Below, in pieces: positions 18,882 to 27,964 of a DNA stretch of 64,000 bases. Below the pieces are notes generated by a model. The model was given only the letters and a program-made list of their open reading frames with translations. It did not search any database and was not told where the DNA came from. Location of the stretch: NCBI RefSeq assembly GCF_004684345.1, contig NZ_CP038469.1:3038001-3102000 (forward strand). The letters run 5' to 3'. A program made the position numbers and the translations under genes. Each line of letters starts with the position of its first letter. Positions within the stretch are counted from its first letter, which is position 1. This stretch comes from Citrobacter tructae (lineage in GTDB: Bacteria > Pseudomonadota > Gammaproteobacteria > Enterobacterales > Enterobacteriaceae).

Positions 18882-20075
18882 TTACATAACAGCGGCAAAT
18901 GCCTTCGCCACACGCTGGACGTTGCCGTGATTCAATCCTGCGACGCACATGCGGCCGCTGGCGATCAGGTAGACGCCAAACTCATCACGCAGGCGATCGA
19001 CCTGGGCGGCACTCAACCCGGTATAGCTGAACATTCCGCGCTGGCGCAGCAGATAGTCAAAGTTACGCCCTGGGATCTCCATATTGAGAACCTTCACCAG
19101 TTCCTGACGCATCGCCAGAATGCGGGTGCGCATCGCTTCCACTTCTGCCAGCCAACTGGCTTTCAGAGCGTCATCACCCAATACGGCGGCAACCACCTGC
19201 GCCCCAAAATTCGGCGGGCTGGAGTAGTTACGACGCACCGTGGCTTTAAGCTGACCCAGTACGCGAGTTGCAGTCTCGGCGTCTTCGCAAACCACAGAAA
19301 GACCGCCGACACGCTCGCCATACAGAGAGAAAATCTTCGAGAAGGAGTTACTGACCAGTGCGGGCAGCCCAGCGCTGGCGATCGCGCGAATGGCATACGC
19401 ATCGTCTTCCATCCCCGCGCCAAAGCCCTGATAGGCGATGTCGAGGAATGGGATCAGATCGCGGGCTTTCAGTATCTCGATAACGGCATCCCACTGCTCA
19501 TGCGTTAAATCTGCGCCGGTTGGGTTATGACAGCACGGATGTAGCAATACAATGCTGCGCGCCGGTAAGTCATTGAGGGTCGTCAGCAGGTCGTTGAAAC
19601 GCACGCCGTTGGTCGCGCTGTCATACCAAGGGTAAGTACTTACTTCAAATCCAGCCCCTTCAAAAATCGCGATGTGGTTTTCCCATGTCGGGTCGCTGAC
19701 CCACACGCCAGAATCAGGGAAATATCGTTTCAGGAAGTCGGCACCCACTTTTAGCGCACCGGATCCCCCCAGCGTCTGAATCGTCGCCACACGCTGTTGC
19801 TGGAGAACAAGATGGTCAGCGCCAAACAGCAGCGGCGCAATGGTGTGCCGATAGCTGTTCAAGCCTTCCATCGGCAGGTATAACGACGCGCCCTGCGGCT
19901 TAGCATTGAGCCGGGCTTCCGCTTCGGCCACAGCTTTAAGCTGAGGAATAATCCCGTCTTCGTTGTAATACAGACCGATGCTGAGATTCACTTTGTCACG
20001 ACGTGAATCTTCCTTGAAACGCTCCATGAGCGATAAAATCGGGTCGCCGGCGTAGGCGTCAACTTTTTGAAACAC
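18882..20075 (-). CDS. tyrB: Aromatic-amino-acid aminotransferase
   Basis: A 397-residue class I PLP aminotransferase that makes tyrosine, phenylalanine and leucine from their keto acids. The PLP lysine is in NSFSKIFSLYGERVGG. A GTG start at 20075 is chosen because it gives the E. coli N terminus (FQKVDAYAGDPI) and follows GGAG by 9 bases; the ATG at 20117 would add 14 unrelated residues. It is flanked by REP palindromes on both sides. Confidence 0.97.
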   Translation of the reverse strand: MFQKVDAYAGDPILSLMERFKEDSRRDKVNLSIGLYYNEDGIIPQLKAVAEAEARLNAKPQGASLYLPMEGLNSYRHTIAPLLFGADHLVLQQQRVATIQTLGGSGALKVGADFLKRYFPDSGVWVSDPTWENHIAIFEGAGFEVSTYPWYDSATNGVRFNDLLTTLNDLPARSIVLLHPCCHNPTGADLTHEQWDAVIEILKARDLIPFLDIAYQGFGAGMEDDAYAIRAIASAGLPALVSNSFSKIFSLYGERVGGLSVVCEDAETATRVLGQLKATVRRNYSSPPNFGAQVVAAVLGDDALKASWLAEVEAMRTRILAMRQELVKVLNMEIPGRNFDYLLRQRGMFSYTGLSAAQVDRLRDEFGVYLIASGRMCVAGLNHGNVQRVAKAFAAVM

Positions 20076-20163
20076 GTGGTGGTTCTCCAGGTTTACAGGC
20101 AGGGGATAAGAACACAATAAACCGGAAGCGGGAGAAGATCGAGAGGATGTTGAGAGGATTATT

Positions 20164-20192
20164 GCCGGATAGCGGCGAAACCGCCATCCGGC
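20164..20192. repeat. REP palindrome between tyrB and alr
   Basis: GCCGGATAGCGG and CCGCCATCCGGC form the usual REP stem in the alr 3' region. Confidence 0.85.
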
Positions 20193-20204
20193 TGACTACC
20201 AGGT

Positions 20205-21284
20205 TCAGTCCACGTACTTCATCGCCACCCTTGAGGTCAGGCGCGTGATAAGTTCGTAAGCACTAACTTTCGTTATTTCTGCAATGCGTTCAACGGGCAG
20301 CCCCTCGCCCCACAGAATCACGGGATCACCGGCTTTTTCCTGCGCTTCAGGCCCCAAATCAACACAGATCATGTCCATGGCTACGCGGCCAACAATCGGC
20401 ACTTCCCGGCCATTGACCAGTACCGGTGTACCCGACGGCGCCGCACGCGGATAACCGTCGCCATAGCCCATCGCCACAACACCCAGGCGCGTGTCACGCT
20501 CGCTGTGCCACGTTCCGCCATAGCCAACGGGTTCGCCCGCTTTGTGCTCACGCACGGCGATCAGGCTGGAAGTGAGTGACATCACCGGCTGGCAGCCAAA
20601 ATCGGCACCGGTGGAGTGATTCTCCAGCGGCGATACGCCATACAAAATCAGCCCCGGACGCGCCCAGTCGAAATGGGACTGCGGCCACAGCAGGATACCG
20701 CCAGACGCGGCAATAGAACGCTGACCCGGCTTGCCTTCACAAAAGCTATTGAAGATATCGAGCTGCTTTTCCGTCGCGCCGCATTCAGGCTCGTCTGCGC
20801 GGGCAAAATGACTGACGATGTTCACTGGCTGGCGCACATTTTTACACTGTGTCAGGCGCTGATAAAACGCCTCAGCCTGCTCCGGGCGCACGCCCAGACG
20901 ATGCATACCGGTGTCGAGCTTCATCCAGACGGTGACCGGTTCCTTCAGTTCTGCCGCTTCCAGGGCCGCAAGCTGCTCCTGATTATGGACGGCAGTATGC
21001 AGTCGCTGCGCGGAGATAGTCGGCAAGTCAGTGGCATCGAAAAACCCTTCCAGCAGCAGGATGGGTTGCGTGATCCCACCTGCGCGCAGGCGCAGGGCTT
21101 CTTCAAGACGAGCGACACCAAAAGCGTCCGCATCGGGGAGCGTTCGCGCGGTCTCTAACAGACCATGGCCATAAGCGTTCGCTTTCACGACCGCAACCAG
21201 TTTACTGGCAGGTGCCAGTTCACGCAGACGTTGCAGGTTGTGTCGCAGAGCGCGGCGGTTAATCACAACAGTTGCCGCTTGCAT
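20205..21284 (-). CDS. alr: Alanine racemase (biosynthetic)
   Basis: A 359-residue PLP-dependent racemase converting L- to D-alanine for peptidoglycan. The PLP lysine is in VVKANAYGHG near residue 34, and the C-terminal domain supplies the catalytic tyrosine (in YGGTWHSERDTRLGV). It is 31 bases downstream of dnaB in the same direction, so the two are probably cotranscribed, as in E. coli. Confidence 0.98.
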   Translation of the reverse strand: MQAATVVINRRALRHNLQRLRELAPASKLVAVVKANAYGHGLLETARTLPDADAFGVARLEEALRLRAGGITQPILLLEGFFDATDLPTISAQRLHTAVHNQEQLAALEAAELKEPVTVWMKLDTGMHRLGVRPEQAEAFYQRLTQCKNVRQPVNIVSHFARADEPECGATEKQLDIFNSFCEGKPGQRSIAASGGILLWPQSHFDWARPGLILYGVSPLENHSTGADFGCQPVMSLTSSLIAVREHKAGEPVGYGGTWHSERDTRLGVVAMGYGDGYPRAAPSGTPVLVNGREVPIVGRVAMDMICVDLGPEAQEKAGDPVILWGEGLPVERIAEITKVSAYELITRLTSRVAMKYVD

Positions 21285-21315
21285 TTGTGTTCCTTAATAA
21301 ATGGATGGCGAAGCG

Positions 21316-22731
21316 TTATTCATCATCATATTGTGGTCCGGCATAGTTATCGAAACGCGACCACTGGCCGTTAAACGTCAGACGCACCGTACCGATTGGA
21401 CCGTTACGTTGCTTACCAATAATAATTTCCGCGATACCTTTTAAGTCACTGTTTTCGTGATAAACCTCGTCACGATAAATAAACATGATTAAGTCGGCAT
21501 CCTGCTCGATAGAGCCCGATTCACGCAGATCCGAGTTAACAGGACGCTTGTCGGCGCGTTGTTCCAGAGAGCGGTTGAGCTGCGACAGCGCCACCACCGG
21601 CACATGCAGTTCTTTCGCTAACGCTTTCAGCGAGCGAGAAATTTCAGCAATTTCCAGGGTACGGTTGTCGGAGAGCGACGGTACGCGCATCAGCTGTAAG
21701 TAGTCGATCATAATAAGTCCGATACCGCCGTGTTCACGGGCGATACGGCGCGCGCGCGAACGCACTTCCGTTGGTGTCAGACCGGAGGAGTCATCAATAT
21801 AGATGTTTCGTTTTTCCAGCAAGATCCCCATGGTCCCGGAAATTCGCGCCCAGTCTTCGTCATCCAGTTGACCGGTACGGATTTTAGTCTGGTCCACACG
21901 CGACAGCGAGGCCAGAGAACGCATCATGATCTGTTCTGAGGGCATTTCAAGACTGAAGATAAGAACCGGCTTATCCTGCAACATCGCCGCATTTTCGACG
22001 AGGTTCATTGCAAACGTCGTTTTACCCATCGACGGACGCGCGGCGACGATAATCAGGTCCGACGGCTGTAGACCGGCAGTCTTTTTGTTGAGGTCATCAT
22101 AGCCGGTATTGACCCCGGTGACGCCGTCATGCGGCTGCTGGAACAACTGCTCGATACGCGCAACGGTGGCGTCGAGCACCTCAGTAATATTTTTCGGGCC
22201 TTCGTCTTTATTGGCGCGGCTTTCAGCGATTTTAAAGACGCGGGATTCCGCGAGATCCAGCAGGTCTTCACTGGAACGCCCTTGCGGATCAAAACCGGCC
22301 TCCGCGATTTCATGGGCGACCGAAATCATGTCTCGGACCACGGCACGTTCGCGGACGATGTCGGCATAAGCGCTAATGTTCGCCGCACTTGGCGTATTTT
22401 TAGATAACTCAGCCAGGTAAGCAAAACCGCCGACGCTGTCGAGTTGCCCCTGTACTTCCAGCGACTCTGCCAGGGTTATCAGATCGATGGGTTTCCCCAT
22501 CTCCTGCAGACGGTGCATTTCGGTGAAGATATGTCGGTGCGGTCGGGTGTAAAAATCCTCCGCGACGACACGCTCGGCGACATCGTCCCAGCGTTCGTTA
22601 TCCAGCATTAAACCGCCCAACACCGACTGTTCCGCTTCAATCGAGTGCGGCGGTACTTTCAGCCCGGCGACCTGCAGATCGCGGTCACGAGCATCAGTCT
22701 GTTGTTTGTTGAAGGGTTTATTTCCTGCCAT
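21316..22731 (-). CDS. dnaB: Replicative DNA helicase
   Basis: A 471-residue hexameric 5'-3' helicase of the replication fork. The N-terminal DnaG-interacting domain (residues about 20-130) is followed by a RecA-like motor with Walker A ARPSMGKTT and Walker B MIDYLQLM. The ATG at 22731 (MAGNKPFN) restores the E. coli length; the frame extending to 22764 adds 11 unrelated residues. The carboxyl end QYDDE is intact. It is followed closely by alr. Confidence 0.98.
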   Translation of the reverse strand: MAGNKPFNKQQTDARDRDLQVAGLKVPPHSIEAEQSVLGGLMLDNERWDDVAERVVAEDFYTRPHRHIFTEMHRLQEMGKPIDLITLAESLEVQGQLDSVGGFAYLAELSKNTPSAANISAYADIVRERAVVRDMISVAHEIAEAGFDPQGRSSEDLLDLAESRVFKIAESRANKDEGPKNITEVLDATVARIEQLFQQPHDGVTGVNTGYDDLNKKTAGLQPSDLIIVAARPSMGKTTFAMNLVENAAMLQDKPVLIFSLEMPSEQIMMRSLASLSRVDQTKIRTGQLDDEDWARISGTMGILLEKRNIYIDDSSGLTPTEVRSRARRIAREHGGIGLIMIDYLQLMRVPSLSDNRTLEIAEISRSLKALAKELHVPVVALSQLNRSLEQRADKRPVNSDLRESGSIEQDADLIMFIYRDEVYHENSDLKGIAEIIIGKQRNGPIGTVRLTFNGQWSRFDNYAGPQYDDE

Positions 22732-22801
22732 AGTGAATGGAGTTACCTGCGTTGAAAAAGACAAGAGAGTATAGCGAGAAACACCATCTCGCTACAGGCA
22801 T

Positions 22802-23836
22802 TTAACGCCCGCGCGGCCCGGTTGATGCCCGGATCTGAAGCGTAGGTCGATACACATAATGGTTAAGAGGCGTTTCCGGTTGTGTTATCCGCCGCAGAAT
22901 TTGTTGAGCTGCTTGTTTACCCAGCGCCATGGGTTCTACCGCGATAGTCGACAACGGCGGGTTACTGTATGCGCAGGCTGCAACGCCATCATAGCCAATT
23001 AGGGAGATATCTTTCCCGGCAAATAACCCTCTTTCCCCCAGTGCGGATTCAGCCCCAAACGCCATTAGATCGTTATAGCAAATTACCGCTGTTGGCGGCG
23101 ACGTGCTATCAAGCAACTTCTGCATCAGAAAGAACCCATTCGCGCGGGTCGGTTCACAGCGCAATGAAGCATCATCGATACACCAGGGTTGTAACCCGTG
23201 ATGAATAATTGCTTCAAGGTAGCCCTGGTAGCGTGAGTGATTCAGTGGCCCGCCGATAAACGCGATCTGCTTGTGGCCCTGATGAATAAGATATTCCGTC
23301 GCTTCTCGTACCCCGGCATAGCTATCCACGCCGACATAGTCAACAGGCAAACACTGCCAGTCCAAAGGCCTCATCGCGATGAGTAGTGGCGTTGCGCTGT
23401 TGGCATAACGCTGGAGATCGACCTCTGATGAGCTGTTCACCGGGCACAGGACGATTCCCGCGACGTGGTGTTCCAGTAACGCATCCAGCACCTGCTTTTG
23501 CCGGTCGCTACGCTGAGACGTGTTTGCCATTACCGTAATGTACCCCTGCTCCGCCAGGGTCATTTCCAGCCCCATGGTAAATTCAGCGAAGAACGGGTTG
23601 GTAAGGTCATCAATGACCACGCCAATGGTTAGCGATTTTTGCGAACGCAGGTTTGCCGCAAAGCGGTTATACACATAGCCCAATGCTTCCATGGCCTGCT
23701 GGACTTTCTCCTGCGTCTCTTTTTTGATCAAAGGGCTGTCATTCAGTACCAACGATACTGTCGATTTTGACACGCCTGCCGCGCGAGCCACATCCGTTAA
23801 GGTAACGCGCTTTCTTCCTGTCTCCGCCCTTACCAT
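22802..23836 (-). CDS. LacI-family transcriptional regulator
   Basis: A 344-residue LacI/GalR repressor. The N-terminal helix-turn-helix and hinge (VTLTDVARAAGVSKSTVSLVLN) precede a periplasmic-binding-type effector domain. The ATG at 23836 with GGGAG 5 bases upstream is preferred to the TTG at 23848. It is divergent from the CoA-transferase operon, and a perfect LacI-type palindrome lies between, so it most likely represses that operon. The effector cannot be read from sequence. It is not found between dnaB and qor in E. coli K-12. Confidence 0.9.
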   Translation of the reverse strand: MVRAETGRKRVTLTDVARAAGVSKSTVSLVLNDSPLIKKETQEKVQQAMEALGYVYNRFAANLRSQKSLTIGVVIDDLTNPFFAEFTMGLEMTLAEQGYITVMANTSQRSDRQKQVLDALLEHHVAGIVLCPVNSSSEVDLQRYANSATPLLIAMRPLDWQCLPVDYVGVDSYAGVREATEYLIHQGHKQIAFIGGPLNHSRYQGYLEAIIHHGLQPWCIDDASLRCEPTRANGFFLMQKLLDSTSPPTAVICYNDLMAFGAESALGERGLFAGKDISLIGYDGVAACAYSNPPLSTIAVEPMALGKQAAQQILRRITQPETPLNHYVYRPTLQIRASTGPRGR

Positions 23837-24004
23837 GCCTGCTCCCAAATAGCCCTCAGATCAAAGGCGGTTACTTTACCATATTCTGTTCCTGCTCAAG
23901 GCAAACGATCAGAATCAGGATCGTAGAGAGATCGCCAGATCGATCACAATTTTGCACTTCTCACCTTGTTTTTTATTTCTCTCAATCGTACAAATCACAC
24001 ACAA

Positions 24005-24040
24005 ATTGGAACGTTCCAATAAAAATTGGATCGTTAAGCA
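24005..24040. promoter_or_regulatory. Tandem LacI-type operators
   Basis: ATTGGAACGTTCCAAT at 24005-24020 is a perfect 16-base palindrome with the central CG typical of LacI-family sites. A second, imperfect copy ATTGGATCGTTAAG starts at 24025, its centre exactly 20 bp (two helical turns) away. Both lie 60-90 bases upstream of the CoA-transferase start. Confidence 0.75.
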
Positions 24041-24095
24041 TATGTTTTAATGCAATTAAATTATTTTTATTTATATCGAAATAAGGAAAAAGGAT

Positions 24096-25667
24096 ATGTG
24101 TACTGTACGTACAATCTCCGCTGCCGAAGCCTCCGAACTGATAGCGGATCACGCTATCGTGACCGTTTCTTCTTCCAGCGGTATGGGCTGCCCGGATGCC
24201 GTCCTGGCCGCTATCGGCGAAAGATTCAAAAACGAAGGACATCCGCATACCATCACCACGCTGCATCCGATTGCGGCGGGAGATATGTATGGCGTGAAGG
24301 GGATAGATCATCTGGCACAACCGGGTTTACTGGCGAAAGTGATCGCCGGATCGTATCCATCCGGCCCCTCATCCATGGCGCCACCAGCAATCTGGCAAAT
24401 GATCAATAACAATGAGATCCCCGCCTGGAATCTCCCATCCGGAATCTTATTCGATATGCATCGTGAAGCTGCCGCACATCGTCCTGGCGTACTGACGCAA
24501 ACGGGAATGGATACCTACGTTGACCCGCAATTACAGGGCGGCGCGATGAATGAGAAAGCAGCGCAGATTCCTTTCGTTGAGCGGATCACATTCGCCAATG
24601 ACGAGTGGCTTTTTTTCCCCAGCATCGCCCCGCAGGTTGCCATTATCCGGGCAACGACTGCCGATGAACGCGGCAACCTCAGCTATGAACACGAAGGCGC
24701 CTACCTTGGGCCGCTGGAGCAAGCAATGGCGGTACGCAACAACGGCGGAATTGTGATTGCCCAGGTTAAGCGACAGGTAGCGGCAGGCAGTCTGAAACCG
24801 AAAGACGTTCGTATCCCTGGCGTACTGGTGGATTACATCGTGGTTGCACCTGAGCAGACTCAAACCACCCAGACGGTGTACGAACCAGCGATTAGTGGGG
24901 AAATCGTCCGCCCTCTCGACAGCTTTAGTCTAATGGAAAATGGCCCCGCTCGCGTTATTGCCCTGCGCGTTGCAGAGGAGTTAAAAGCCGGTGATGCCGT
25001 CAATATTGGCTTTGGTATTTCCGCCAATGTACCGCGTATTTTACTTGAGCAGGGTCGTCATGGTGATGTCACCTGGCTGCTGGAACAGGGCGCGATTGGC
25101 GGTGTGCCATTGCTGGAATTTCAGTTTGGCTGTGCGTCCAATGCCGAAGCTTTTCTCCCTTCCCCACAACAGTTCACCTACTTCCAGGGGGGCGGCTTTG
25201 ATCTGACGCTGATGTCCTTCCTGCAAATCGGTGCGGACGGTTCTGTTAACGTTTCATATCTACCCGCAAGACCGCACGTCACCGCTGGGTGCGGCGGATT
25301 TATTGATATAACCTCTCATGCGAAACGCATTATTTTTTCAGGCTTTTTCAACGCGGGCGCGCAACTGAGTCTGGAAGGAGGGCGTCTTCATATCGCCAAA
25401 GAAGGGAAAGCCAAAAAGCTGGTGCAGGAGGTCTCACACGTCACGTTCTCTGGCAAACGCGCGTTGGCTCGTGGGCAGCAGGTGCAATATGTCACCGAAC
25501 GCTGCGTTATGGAATTAACAGCAGATGGCCTGGTTGTCACCGAAATCGCCCCTGGACTGGATCCTGAGCGCGATATCCTGGCACAAAGCGAGGCACCTTT
25601 GCGATTGTCCGCCAATCTGAAAACCATGAACGCGAACTATTTCATACAAGGATGTCCTCATGAATAA
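24096..25667 (+). CDS. Class I acyl-CoA:carboxylate CoA-transferase
   Basis: A 523-residue fused alpha-beta CoA-transferase of the YdiF/propionate CoA-transferase type, which moves CoA from acetyl-CoA or a similar donor onto a carboxylic acid through a glutamyl-CoA intermediate. The alpha half has SSSSGMGCPDAVL and GSYPSGP, and the beta half has WLLEQGAIGG with the likely catalytic Glu330. The ribosome site AAGGAAAAAGGA is strong. It is the first gene of a four-gene operon and overlaps the next gene by 8 bases. The substrate is unknown; the acid made or imported by its neighbours is the likely one. Confidence 0.88.
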   Translation: MCTVRTISAAEASELIADHAIVTVSSSSGMGCPDAVLAAIGERFKNEGHPHTITTLHPIAAGDMYGVKGIDHLAQPGLLAKVIAGSYPSGPSSMAPPAIWQMINNNEIPAWNLPSGILFDMHREAAAHRPGVLTQTGMDTYVDPQLQGGAMNEKAAQIPFVERITFANDEWLFFPSIAPQVAIIRATTADERGNLSYEHEGAYLGPLEQAMAVRNNGGIVIAQVKRQVAAGSLKPKDVRIPGVLVDYIVVAPEQTQTTQTVYEPAISGEIVRPLDSFSLMENGPARVIALRVAEELKAGDAVNIGFGISANVPRILLEQGRHGDVTWLLEQGAIGGVPLLEFQFGCASNAEAFLPSPQQFTYFQGGGFDLTLMSFLQIGADGSVNVSYLPARPHVTAGCGGFIDITSHAKRIIFSGFFNAGAQLSLEGGRLHIAKEGKAKKLVQEVSHVTFSGKRALARGQQVQYVTERCVMELTADGLVVTEIAPGLDPERDILAQSEAPLRLSANLKTMNANYFIQGCPHE

Positions 25668-26439
25668 CGGCACTATTGATCTTCATCGCGACGGCTATGT
25701 TGCAACATTAATAATTAATCGTCCGACAAAACTCAACGCATTAACCCCCGAAATGCTGGAACAGCTCTTAGCGCATTGCTGCACTATCGAAATGGATGCG
25801 GAAATCAGAGTGGTTTTGTTAACCAGCGCCTGTGAAAAAGCCTTTTGCGTAGGTGCTGATATTCATCGCTGGACAGCGCTTTCACCACTGGATATGTGGC
25901 GAAGCTGGATCCGCCGGGGACATCAGGCCTTTGATGCACTGGCGCAACTGCCACAGCCAGTTATTGCATTAATACATGGGCTGGCATACGGCGGCGGTCT
26001 GGAACTGGCTGCCGCCGCCGATATCCGCTTATGCAGCGAAGAGGCACGAATGGCGCTGCCAGAAACCGGGTTGGCGACGGTTCCTGGCTGGTCTGGTACC
26101 CAGCGTTTGACGTCTCTGCTGGGACGCTCATTGGTGAAAGAGATGGTGTTCATCGGCGAGCCGCTGGATGCTCAGCGAGCACTAGATTGTGGCCTTGTGA
26201 GCCGCGTTACATCGGCTGCTGACCTCGTTGCTGCCGGTCAAGATCTGGCACAGAAGATTTCCCAGCGCGCGCCAATCGCGGTACAGATTGCCAAGCAAGT
26301 TATTGATGCGGGTGAAGGAATCTCGACTGGGCGAACACTTGAAGCTCTGGCAGGTGCCTGTTCGGCAGCGACAGAAGATGCACTTGAGGGTAGCCAGGCA
26401 TTCAGGGATAAACGGCAGCCTCACTTTACAGCCAGATAA
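25660..26439 (+). CDS. Enoyl-CoA hydratase/isomerase family protein
   Basis: A 259-residue crotonase-fold enzyme. The oxyanion-hole segment AFCVGADI is at about 61-68. Both acidic residues expected of a true hydratase are present: Glu115 in YGGGLELA and Glu135 in ALPETGLATVPGWSGTQRL. It should add water across a 2,3-enoyl-CoA, presumably the CoA ester made by the preceding transferase. Its start overlaps that gene by 8 bases, indicating translational coupling. No 3-hydroxyacyl-CoA dehydrogenase or thiolase is found nearby. Confidence 0.88.
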   Translation: MNNGTIDLHRDGYVATLIINRPTKLNALTPEMLEQLLAHCCTIEMDAEIRVVLLTSACEKAFCVGADIHRWTALSPLDMWRSWIRRGHQAFDALAQLPQPVIALIHGLAYGGGLELAAAADIRLCSEEARMALPETGLATVPGWSGTQRLTSLLGRSLVKEMVFIGEPLDAQRALDCGLVSRVTSAADLVAAGQDLAQKISQRAPIAVQIAKQVIDAGEGISTGRTLEALAGACSAATEDALEGSQAFRDKRQPHFTAR

Positions 26440-26539
26440 CACCCGTTCTGGCTAATCCACAAGGATTGCAATTAAAAACAGTAAGTTCCCCATTAATTTC
26501 GGGCGGGATTCTTGTATCCGCCGGAAAGGAGACATCACC

Positions 26540-27964
26540 ATGCAGTCAAAAAATACAGAGATGGCATCATCAGAAAACCAAGCAGAGCAAGGACATGTTA
26601 CACCGCAGGATCTCCGCCGCGCGGCATGGACCTGCTCACTGGGCAGCGCCCTGGAATATTACGATTTTGCCCTGTACAGTCTGGCCTCGGCGATTATTTT
26701 TGGCCCGCTCTTTTTCCCTAATCAGGAACCCGGCATCGCCCTTATTGCCAGTTTTGGTACCTACTTTTTAGGCTTCGCCGTCAGACCAGTCGGCGGCATT
26801 CTTTTCGGATCGTTAGGTGACAGGCTAGGAAGAAAATTTGTCCTGCTGGCAACGGTACTATTAATGGGCACAGCCAGTACACTTATCGGCTTACTCCCCA
26901 CCTATGAAACCGCAGGTATCTGGGCACCCGTGATGCTGGTCGCACTGCGTCTGCTGCAAGGACTGGGTGCTGGCGCGGAGCAAGCGGGTGCTGCCGTGCT
27001 GATGACGGAATACGCCCCACGAGGCAAGCGCGGTTATTACGCTGCATTACCGTTCCTGGGCATTCAGATCGGTACATTTATGGCATCAGCCGTCTATTTT
27101 ATCCTGCTGCATAATGTGACCAATATTGCTGAAAGCTGGTTGTGGCGTCTGCCGTTCCTCGCCAGCGTTCTGATCATTGCCGTCGCAATTTACATCCGTT
27201 TGCACCTGAAAGAGTCACCTTCATTTTCGAAGTTGGAAGCTCGTAAGCAGGTCACCGATTCACCATTACGCAATTTGCTGAAAACCTCACGCCGCAATGT
27301 GTTTGTCGGTATTGGCCTGCGCCTCGCGGAAAACGGTGGCTCTTCGATTTACCAGGCACTTGCCATCAGTTATATCGTGGGCGTTGTCGGGCTGGATAAA
27401 TCGGTCGGCACTCTGTGCCTGATGTCCGCCGTGGTGGTTGGGGCCATTATGGTGCCAATTGCAGGATGGCTTACTGACCGCTTCGGTCGGGTGATTGTTT
27501 ACCGCAGCCTGGCAATTTTCCAATTGCTTATCACCTTCCCGGTATGGTGGTCATTCAGCCACGGTAATGTGCCTGTTACCATCGTGTCTCTCTCACTGGC
27601 TCTTGGCGTGGGTGCATGGGGAATGTTTGGCGCACAAGGTGCATTCTTGCCAGAGTTATTTGGTGCCCGTCACCGCTATATTGGTGTCGCCCTGGCTCGA
27701 GAAGTTTCTGCCGTTATCGCGGGTGGGATTGCTCCTCTGATTGGCTCAGCCATTATTACCTGGGTTATCCACACTACTGACCCGAGCGGTATCTCAGCCT
27801 GGATGCCGATTGCTATCTACCTCAGTCTACTCACCGTAGGAACTATCATCGCCACGTTCTTCGCGCCGGAGACTCGCGATCGCGACCTGGATGATTTAGC
27901 AGATGCAAAAGTGAATGCAACCGTACCACGCCAAGGGACCACGGAGTCATATCATGACGCATAA
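26540..27964 (+). CDS. MFS transporter, metabolite:H+ symporter (MHS) type
   Basis: A 474-residue major facilitator protein with 12 predicted membrane segments after a hydrophilic N-terminal stretch of about 30 residues. The TM1 signature GSALEYYDFALYS and the loop 2-3 motif GSLGDRLGRK mark the MHS subfamily (relatives ShiA, KgtP, ProP, TcuC), which mostly import carboxylic acids. The start follows AAAGGAG. It is the third gene of the operon and the probable importer of the pathway substrate; its 3' end overlaps the flavoprotein start by 11 bases. Confidence 0.9.
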   Translation: MQSKNTEMASSENQAEQGHVTPQDLRRAAWTCSLGSALEYYDFALYSLASAIIFGPLFFPNQEPGIALIASFGTYFLGFAVRPVGGILFGSLGDRLGRKFVLLATVLLMGTASTLIGLLPTYETAGIWAPVMLVALRLLQGLGAGAEQAGAAVLMTEYAPRGKRGYYAALPFLGIQIGTFMASAVYFILLHNVTNIAESWLWRLPFLASVLIIAVAIYIRLHLKESPSFSKLEARKQVTDSPLRNLLKTSRRNVFVGIGLRLAENGGSSIYQALAISYIVGVVGLDKSVGTLCLMSAVVVGAIMVPIAGWLTDRFGRVIVYRSLAIFQLLITFPVWWSFSHGNVPVTIVSLSLALGVGAWGMFGAQGAFLPELFGARHRYIGVALAREVSAVIAGGIAPLIGSAIITWVIHTTDPSGISAWMPIAIYLSLLTVGTIIATFFAPETRDRDLDDLADAKVNATVPRQGTTESYHDA

